From NCBI GenBank assembly GCA_013041785.1, contig JABDRK010000311.1:1-8154 (forward strand): a DNA stretch of 8,154 nucleotides. Direction: 5' to 3'. Shown here one piece after another: positions 1 to 5,848 of this stretch (position 1 is the stretch's first letter; every line of letters begins with the position of its first letter). The notes beneath the pieces are model-generated. The model was not told the DNA's origin and searched no databases. It saw only the letters and a program-made list of their open reading frames with translations. The translations under genes and the position numbers were made by a program. This DNA comes from Eudoraea sp. (GTDB lineage Bacteria; Bacteroidota; Bacteroidia; Flavobacteriales; Flavobacteriaceae).

Positions 1-1100
1 GAACTCTCAGCCAGAAACAATGACTTGAAATATAAGCCTCCTGGTCGATCGCTGTTAATGATGACCTCCTCTATCATCTCCATGGCCCTTTCTCGCTCAT
101 TCTTTTTCCAGAACAGGTCCCTGGCCAGTACCGTTTTGTAGAAATAATTCTGCGGTTCCAGGGCTGAAGATTTTATCAAATGAGCATGAGAGGTTTCGTA
201 CTGACCCAGGCTTCGATACACCTGGTACATACGATAATGGGCCCTGTCATTTTCCGGGTCTTTGTCCAATACGCTTTGAAAGGCTTCGGTTATCATAGAG
301 GAATCCCGGGGAAAAACCCGGTTCTTCCAGGCCAGATCTGCTTTTGCCAATAGTACTTCCGCACTTTCCGGGTCTAGTTCCATGGCCCTCTGGGTATATT
401 TTTTCATCATCTTGTCCCGCTCCTGTTTTTTCAGGCTGCCGTAATAGTGCCACTGTCCATACAGGAAAGATAACTCTGCATAGGCTTCAGCAAAGGAAGG
501 ATCGAGGGTGACAGCCTCCTCCAGCAAACCAATGGCCTTGGGCAATGAACTGTCTTTTCTTTGCTCCCCTAATTCCTGGGCTTCAACATATAATTTGTAA
601 GCTTTCAGGCTTGTTCTGCGGTTGACGGATAAATCGACCGTATTTTCCTTTTTAGATATTGAGCCACCCAGGGCGCCTAAAGACCAGAAGGCCAGAATCA
701 GGATTGCTATTGCTCCCAGAACAAGAGGTATGGTCCTGTTTTTTGTTTTTGGAATTTTCTCGGATTTTGGGACATTTCCATTCTGTTTGGAAACACTCGG
801 GGAATAACCGAAATAATCCTTGAAAGAGGTAGAGAAATAAGTTGGGCTACTAAATCCGACCATATAGGCGATTTCCCCAAAGGAATAGGATTCGGTTTTA
901 ATAAGCTCCAGGGCCCTTTCCAGCCTGATCTCCCGGATAAACTGGCTAGCCGATTTATTCTTAATAGCCTTGATCCTTTTATACAATTCAGATCTGCTTA
1001 TCCCCATTTCTTTGGCAAGCATTACCACCCCGAATTGCGGATTAAGCAGATTTTCGAGTACTGTGTTCCTGGCCCTGGAGATAAAATCATCAGAATTCAT
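1..1100 (-). CDS. Membrane-anchored AraC-family regulator with C-terminal TPR sensor (partial, 3' end beyond window)
   Basis: The frame stays open from an ATG at 1100 to the left edge, giving 366 codons without a stop; the C-terminus is missing. Residues about 18-102 are an AraC/XylS double helix-turn-helix: first helix-turn-helix around 28-46 (LAKEMGISRSELYKRIKAI), second around 74-102 with the family hallmark GFSSPTYFSTSFKDYFGYSP. A lysine-rich linker (about 103-122) precedes one hydrophobic helix at about 124-145. By the positive-inside rule the DNA-binding part is cytoplasmic and the rest periplasmic. TPR-like helices start at about 165 (AIGLLEEAVTLDPSFAEAYA) and run to the edge. This order, HTH then TM then sensor, is the reverse of hybrid two-component regulators, where AraC is C-terminal. 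No ligand-binding cupin or kinase is present. It is divergent from susC and therefore the likely regulator of that operon (inference). Its TPR part is homologous to that of the protein at 5849-8074. Confidence 0.88.
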   Translation of the reverse strand, partial: MNSDDFISRARNTVLENLLNPQFGVVMLAKEMGISRSELYKRIKAIKNKSASQFIREIRLERALELIKTESYSFGEIAYMVGFSSPTYFSTSFKDYFGYSPSVSKQNGNVPKSEKIPKTKNRTIPLVLGAIAILILAFWSLGALGGSISKKENTVDLSVNRRTSLKAYKLYVEAQELGEQRKDSSLPKAIGLLEEAVTLDPSFAEAYAELSFLYGQWHYYGSLKKQERDKMMKKYTQRAMELDPESAEVLLAKADLAWKNRVFPRDSSMITEAFQSVLDKDPENDRAHYRMYQVYRSLGQYETSHAHLIKSSALEPQNYFYKTVLARDLFWKKNERERAMEMIEEVIINSDRPGGLYFKSLFLAES

Positions 1101-1263
1101 CAGGCAAGTGCAATGGTTGGTTCCTTTAAAGTTAGTCGATTTAGCCTAAAAATAAAAATGTAACTGTCTGGAATCGAGTAAATAATATGGAATTTTAGTT
1201 ATAATGAATGGTCCACAAGCTGATGTTGCTTCTCTCGAGTTGGAAACATAGTTTAAAACCAAA

Positions 1264-1299
1264 ATTCATTATTTAAAGTAATGTATTCATACTTAGAAT
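1264..1299. promoter_or_regulatory. Candidate AraC-type operator (direct repeats 21 bp apart)
   Basis: ATTCAT occurs at 1264-1269 and again at 1285-1290, exactly 21 bp apart, or two helical turns. The 15-base segments starting at each copy agree at about 10 positions. AraC-family proteins with two helix-turn-helix motifs usually bind direct repeats with about this spacing, and an AraC-type gene is divergently transcribed next to it. An inverted copy (ATGAAT, 1204-1209) lies further upstream. The motif is short and the region is A+T-rich, so chance is a real alternative. Confidence 0.25.
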
Positions 1300-1409
1300 C
1301 GCTCATGCAAAAGATTAAGGAACTTTAAGGAGGTATGAAGATCACCAAAGGCGTCATTTGAATTAGCGGCACGCTACACGGGATCACACCAGCAATAATC
1401 AACCCATGG

Positions 1410-1440
1410 ATTAGACCTGCTCTTTCAGGGCAGGTCTAAT
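1410..1440 (+). repeat. Perfect 11-bp inverted repeat / hairpin just upstream of susC
   Basis: ATTAGACCTGC (1410-1420) and GCAGGTCTAAT (1430-1440) are exact reverse complements around a 9-base loop; a C-G pair and a G-U pair can extend the stem inward. It ends 20 bases before the susC ATG. Only three T residues follow directly (1440-1442), so it is a poor intrinsic terminator. It could be a leader hairpin affecting translation or stability of susC mRNA, part of an attenuator, or a palindromic DNA site for a dimeric protein. The structure is seen directly; its function is inferred. Confidence 0.6.
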
Positions 1441-1460
1441 TTAATAAAACCAATTTCACC

Positions 1461-4400
1461 ATGAAAACACCAATATTAGTTTTCCTATCAGCGGTTACCT
1501 CGCTTATTTTTTCCTCGGTAAGCGGTCAGACCCAGACCATAACAGGTACGGTTACAGATAATTTTAATCAGCCTTTGCTCGGTGTCAATATTGTGATAGA
1601 AGGCACTTCAAGAGGCACAGTGACAGACATTGACGGTACCTACAGTATTGAGGCCGCCGCGGAGGAGGTATTAATTTTCTCCTATGTAGGATTCAATTCT
1701 TCTAAAATCCTAGTGGGGTTAAATAGGGTGATCGATATTAGTTTGCAACCTGGAAATAACCTGGAAGAGGTTATCGTGGTGGGCTATGGAACTACAACTC
1801 GTCAGACCCTTACAGACAATATCGCCTCGGTTTCTTCAGATCAGATCAAGGAGATTCCGGTTCCATCCCTGCAGGGTGCACTTATCGGAAAAACTGCCGG
1901 AGTGCAGATCACCCAAACAGGTGGAAGGGCCGAAGCTGGTTTTAATATTCGCGTACGGGGCGTAGCGACCATCAGTGGTAGCGGGGAACCCCTTTATGTT
2001 GTAGATGGAATCCCGATCGATAAAGTAGACCGGAGTATAAACGGCTCTCCGATCAACGCTCTTATTGGCCTTAACCCTGAAGATATCGCTTCTATTGAGA
2101 TCCTTAAAGATGCTTCGGCAGCAGCCATATATGGTTCAAGGGGCTCAAACGGGGTGGTACTGATTACCACAAAAAGTGGGCGTCAGGGAAAAACAAAATT
2201 CTCTTTTCGCTCCTCTTACGGCTGGAGCGAGGCCTCTAATACGCTGGAGTGGCTCAATACGGAGGAATATGTAGAACTCTATACCGAAGCAGCCCTGAAT
2301 TCCGGTTTTACAGAAGACGATGCAGCTTTTTTCTTCAATCTCTTTGCCCAAGAAGAAGCTGATTGGCGGGATGGGGCTGTGGATACGGACTGGCAAGACC
2401 TTGCTTTGATCTCAGGCAGTATACAAGATATCGGGTTTAGCGCCAGCGGGGGAGAAGGAAATACGACCTTCTTTTTATCTACAGGTTACAATCGCACCAA
2501 TAGCATTATCAGGGGGAATACCCTGGAGCGCTACAGTTTGCGGGCCAATGTTGAAAACAAAGGAAATGACTGGCTTACCCTGGGAATCAATGCCAATGTA
2601 AGCAAGACCCAGCTTTCGCGTATCGCCAATGATAACCAATTTGCCAATCCGCTGCAGGCTATCGCCCAGATCCCATTTAGCAGGCCGTACCTTGAAGATG
2701 GGTTTACCCCGAATACGGAAACAACCTTGTATTACAACTTCCTGATGGACCAGTTTAACGGGGACTTTGAATCAAATGTGTGGCGGGCCTTTATGAAATT
2801 CTACGGACAGGCAGAATTCTCTGAAAATCTCAATTTCAGATCGGAGTTCGGATACGATTACAACCAGCAATTAGAAGAACGATTTTTTGGAAGCCTAACC
2901 GAATCGGCCTCTACAAATGGGTTTGCCGATGCATTTAATATTATCAATGAAAAATATGTTATAAATAATTTTTTTACGCACAATTTTGATCGTGATGCCG
3001 TAAAAATTGAAACGGTTCTGGGTATGTCCTATGAAGAGAACAAATTTAAAAGCCTTTTTGTGCAGGGACAGGACTTTCCCTCAGATCAACTTCAAAAACT
3101 CGATACGGCTGGTGAGATAACGGATGGTTCAACCTCGGAGACAGCCTTTAGTTTTGTATCCTATTTCTTGCGTGCAAGCGCAACACTTTGGGATCGCTTT
3201 CTTCTTAAGGTAAGTGTTAGGGTTGATGGTTCTTCCCGTTTTGGTTCTGAAACCCAGTACGGTACATTCCCCGCTGCTTCTTTAGGCTGGATTCTTTCGG
3301 AAGAGGACTTTCTCTCAGAAAACAAAACAATATCCAACCTTAAAGCCAGGATTAGCTATGGACTAACAGGGAATGCTAACATTGGAAACTTTGCCAGTAG
3401 AACCCAGTTTAATACCATCACCTATAACCAGAATCCGGGGTTTTGGTTAGGTACACTGGGAGATCCTGACTTAAGCTGGGAAGATACAACCCAATATAAT
3501 TTTGGACTGGACCTGGGCTTAATTGACAATAGAATCAATTCCAGCTTCGATTATTACATCAAGGACACGGAAGGGATACTATTCAGATTACCTATTCCGT
3601 ATAACAATGGAATCCGGTTTATCGATCAGAATGCCGGAGATATACAGAATACCGGTTTTGAATTTACCCTCGACACCAAGAATATTATTCTGAAGGATTT
3701 TGGCTGGTCTACCTCCCTCAACCTGGCCATAAACAAAAATGAGGTCAAGGCTTTGCCGGATGATGCAGATATAATACGAGACGAAAAGATCGTGAGAGTT
3801 GGAGAAGCTGTTGCCTCCTTCTATATGCCGGAATACGCTGGCGTAGATCCAGATAACGGAGATGCCCTATTTTATCTAAATACGGAACTACCCGATGGAA
3901 GCCTGGACCGGACCACAACTAGTGATTACGGTGAAGCCAGCAGGCGGATCCTGGGCAATCCCTTCCCGGATGTCATCGCCGGGATGACCAACAATATTCG
4001 TTACAAGAACTTCGATTTCTCCTTTACCTTTCAGGGGCAATGGGGTGCACAACTCTACAACGCTGGGGGAATTTATCAATCTGCCAATGGCGACTTCTTT
4101 GACAACCAAACCCGCGACCAGCTTCAGCGCTGGCAGCAGCCTGGAGACGACACCAATGTACCTCAGGCAAGGTTATTTGGGGGTAATGGCACCCAGTTGT
4201 CATCGCGATATCTGGAAGATTCAGATTTTATCCGTTTGCGAAACCTTACCCTGGGGTATACCCTGTCACAGGACCTAACGGAAAATTTAGGCCTTGATCG
4301 CATACGGGTATATTTCACAGGAGTAAACCTCCTAACCATCACGGATTTTAAAGGTTGGGATCCCGAATCCTCCTTTGATGCCCTTCAAAGTAATTCACTT

Positions 4401-4472
4401 TTTGCAGGACTGGGATTTTATTCCCCGCCACAACCGCGTACACTGACCTTAGGATTTAATGTTGACTTTTAA
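1461..4472 (+). CDS. SusC/RagA-family TonB-dependent outer-membrane transporter
   Basis: This 1003-residue protein forms a TonB-dependent beta-barrel that imports large nutrients across the outer membrane together with the SusD lipoprotein encoded next. A signal peptide (about 1-22, likely cut before Q23) is followed by a carboxypeptidase-D regulatory-like domain (about 27-97, GTVTDNFNQPLLGVNIVIEG). The segment LEEVIVVGYG at 101-110 is the typical TonB-box region of the family. The plug (about 115-238) carries the SusC signatures GVQITQTGG, EPLYVVDGIP and EILKDASAAAIYGSRGSNG. The remainder is barrel and ends in LTLGFNVDF with a C-terminal aromatic residue, as expected for barrel assembly. Length is normal for SusC. 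No STN domain precedes the carboxypeptidase-like domain, so control by a FecR-type anti-sigma factor is not indicated. The substrate cannot be told from sequence. The start is supported by the signal peptide directly after it. Confidence 0.97.
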   Translation: MKTPILVFLSAVTSLIFSSVSGQTQTITGTVTDNFNQPLLGVNIVIEGTSRGTVTDIDGTYSIEAAAEEVLIFSYVGFNSSKILVGLNRVIDISLQPGNNLEEVIVVGYGTTTRQTLTDNIASVSSDQIKEIPVPSLQGALIGKTAGVQITQTGGRAEAGFNIRVRGVATISGSGEPLYVVDGIPIDKVDRSINGSPINALIGLNPEDIASIEILKDASAAAIYGSRGSNGVVLITTKSGRQGKTKFSFRSSYGWSEASNTLEWLNTEEYVELYTEAALNSGFTEDDAAFFFNLFAQEEADWRDGAVDTDWQDLALISGSIQDIGFSASGGEGNTTFFLSTGYNRTNSIIRGNTLERYSLRANVENKGNDWLTLGINANVSKTQLSRIANDNQFANPLQAIAQIPFSRPYLEDGFTPNTETTLYYNFLMDQFNGDFESNVWRAFMKFYGQAEFSENLNFRSEFGYDYNQQLEERFFGSLTESASTNGFADAFNIINEKYVINNFFTHNFDRDAVKIETVLGMSYEENKFKSLFVQGQDFPSDQLQKLDTAGEITDGSTSETAFSFVSYFLRASATLWDRFLLKVSVRVDGSSRFGSETQYGTFPAASLGWILSEEDFLSENKTISNLKARISYGLTGNANIGNFASRTQFNTITYNQNPGFWLGTLGDPDLSWEDTTQYNFGLDLGLIDNRINSSFDYYIKDTEGILFRLPIPYNNGIRFIDQNAGDIQNTGFEFTLDTKNIILKDFGWSTSLNLAINKNEVKALPDDADIIRDEKIVRVGEAVASFYMPEYAGVDPDNGDALFYLNTELPDGSLDRTTTSDYGEASRRILGNPFPDVIAGMTNNIRYKNFDFSFTFQGQWGAQLYNAGGIYQSANGDFFDNQTRDQLQRWQQPGDDTNVPQARLFGGNGTQLSSRYLEDSDFIRLRNLTLGYTLSQDLTENLGLDRIRVYFTGVNLLTITDFKGWDPESSFDALQSNSLFAGLGFYSPPQPRTLTLGFNVDF

Positions 4473-4483
4473 AAAAAAAGACC

Positions 4484-5824
4484 ATGAAAAAGCTATATAT
4501 CATTTTTATTATTTCTGTGTTCATAACGGGTTGTGACAACAACCTGGACATTGATCCCACCAATACCCTTACTCCGGAAACCCTGCTGGAAGATCCGGAT
4601 AATCTGGACCGATTGCTATTAGCAGCCTATGCCTTTGGAGACAACCACCATGCCGGGGAATTCCAAACGGTTTCCGAATTGTTGGCCAATGAAGGCGATC
4701 TGGCCTTTCGGGGTACATTCGCGGAATTCTTTCAATTTGAGCGCAAAGAGGTCATTGCAACCAACGGATTTGTAAGATTCCTTTGGGCTAATTCATACCG
4801 ATCTATCAACCTCTGTAATATTGTTCTTGATAATCTGGATCTCGTAGAAGATCCTCAAGAAAGAGCACAATTAGAAGGTGAAGCCAAGTTTTTAAGGGGC
4901 TTGCTGTATTTTGAAATGGTACGCTACTTCGCTCTGCCCTATGAAACTGGAGGCAATAACTCTCAATTAGGATTACCGGTGGTATTTGATGCCGTCACTG
5001 ATGTTAGTCAGCTTACCTATCCTTCCAGAAATACAGTGGAGGAGGTGTATTCCCAGGTATTGTCAGACCTGCAGGATGCATATACCTTGCTCCCGCCCGA
5101 TAATGGATTCCGGGCCGATGCCTATGCGGCACAGGCTGTACTTGCCAGGGTTTACCTGCAACAGGGAAATTTTGCTGCTGCCAGGGACGCCTCGGATGAC
5201 GTGTTGCAAAACAGCGGCCATGCCCTTGCACCCGACCTGCCTTCCGCATTCAACAACGAAGCAGATGGGATTGAAGACATTTTTGCCTGGCAGATCACGA
5301 CCCAGGATGGAAGCAATTCTTTCAATACGTATTGGGCTACGATTCAATTTGGGGGCCGTTCCCAGACTGCCGATGTAACGGTTGAGCCACCTTTCTTTGA
5401 TATTTTTTCGGGGCTGGATGACCGGGCCAGTTTTTTCTATTCCGGGAATGGGACCACCGTAAGCTCCAAATGGCAGGGGCAGTTTGCCAATGTGCCTTTT
5501 ATACGGCTAGCCGAAATGCATCTGATCAGGGCGGAGGGCAACTTCAGGGAAGGCACCAGCCTAGGGTTGGCGCCGGAAACCGAGATCAACGCCCTGAGGG
5601 CACGCTCTAATGCTACACCCATTATTGGCCTTTCACTCCAGGACATACTTGAGGAAAGACAGCGTGAACTGGCCTTTGAAGGCCATCGCTTCCACGACGC
5701 CAAACGGCTTCAGCAAGACATTGGCGGACAGCCTTACAATGCCCCCAACCTGGTGATGCCTATCCCGCAGGATGACATAGATACCAACCCGAATTTGGAA
5801 CAAAATCCGGGATATAACAATTAG
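4484..5824 (+). CDS. SusD/RagB-family nutrient-binding surface lipoprotein
   Basis: This 446-residue lipoprotein should form the hinged lid over the SusC barrel and capture substrate at the cell surface. The N-terminus is a lipoprotein signal (MKKLYIIFIISVFITGC) with the acylated cysteine at 17, followed by DNN. Family landmarks appear in order: the helix around FLWANSYRSINLCNIVLDNL (about 99-118), GEAKFLRGLLYFEMVRYFA (132-150), a TPR-like hairpin YLQQGNFAAARDASDDVL (224-241), FIRLAEMHLIRAEGNF (339-354), ERQRELAFEGHRFHDAKRL (391-409) and the C-terminal PIPQDDIDTNPNLEQNPGY (426-444) typical of the family. It is somewhat shorter than many SusD proteins (around 500 residues or more). It starts 11 bases after the susC stop, behind a run of nine A residues, so the two are almost certainly co-transcribed. 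The ligand is unknown; no glycosidase, peptidase or sulfatase lies in the window to suggest one. Confidence 0.96.
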   Translation: MKKLYIIFIISVFITGCDNNLDIDPTNTLTPETLLEDPDNLDRLLLAAYAFGDNHHAGEFQTVSELLANEGDLAFRGTFAEFFQFERKEVIATNGFVRFLWANSYRSINLCNIVLDNLDLVEDPQERAQLEGEAKFLRGLLYFEMVRYFALPYETGGNNSQLGLPVVFDAVTDVSQLTYPSRNTVEEVYSQVLSDLQDAYTLLPPDNGFRADAYAAQAVLARVYLQQGNFAAARDASDDVLQNSGHALAPDLPSAFNNEADGIEDIFAWQITTQDGSNSFNTYWATIQFGGRSQTADVTVEPPFFDIFSGLDDRASFFYSGNGTTVSSKWQGQFANVPFIRLAEMHLIRAEGNFREGTSLGLAPETEINALRARSNATPIIGLSLQDILEERQRELAFEGHRFHDAKRLQQDIGGQPYNAPNLVMPIPQDDIDTNPNLEQNPGYNN

Positions 5825-5848
5825 TGGATAAATAATTTAAGCAAACTC

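Larger units (their letters stand above)
1101..1460. promoter_or_regulatory. Divergent intergenic region between the AraC-TPR gene and susC
   Basis: These 360 bases carry no convincing long gene and must hold the promoters of both divergent units. The left two thirds are A+T-rich. The closest match to the Bacteroidota promoter pattern (TTTG about 20 bases before TAnnTTTG) on the plus strand is gTTG ending at 1228, then 20 bases, then TAGTTTAA at 1249-1256; this is imperfect (4 of 6 fixed bases in the second box), so I treat it as a weak candidate. Other structure seen: a 9-bp inverted repeat ATAATGAAT (1201-1209) / ATTCATTAT (1264-1272), a second ATTCAT at 1285-1290, a Shine-Dalgarno-like AAGGAGGT at 1327-1334 followed by an eight-codon ORF (1335-1361), and a strong hairpin at 1410-1440. 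If transcription starts near 1262, susC mRNA would have a leader of about 200 bases. Confidence 0.6.

Noticed and set aside
622..807. Plus-strand 61-codon open frame antisense to the AraC-TPR gene
   Set aside because: It lies fully inside a well-supported minus-strand gene, opposite the linker and TM segment, and its predicted protein shows no recognisable feature.
1200..1205. TATAAT hexamer as a -10 box
   Set aside because: Bacteroidota primary sigma factors use TAnnTTTG rather than TATAAT, and no partner -35 element is present at the right distance.
1410..1445. Hairpin before susC as an intrinsic terminator of an upstream gene
   Set aside because: No gene on the plus strand ends upstream of it, and only three T residues follow the stem, so ordinary termination is unlikely.
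4045..4278. Open frames overlapping susC and susD in other frames (also 2145-2396, 3888-4109, 4986-5378, 5013-5249, 5063-5347, 5437-5703)
   Set aside because: They are shadows of long, family-matching genes in the correct frame and show no domains, signals or plausible starts.
4468..4480. Run of nine A residues at the susC/susD junction as a programmed frameshift site
   Set aside because: The susC stop codon TAA includes the first two A residues, and the protein already ends in a canonical barrel C-terminus; the run fits the A-rich region often found ahead of Bacteroidota starts.
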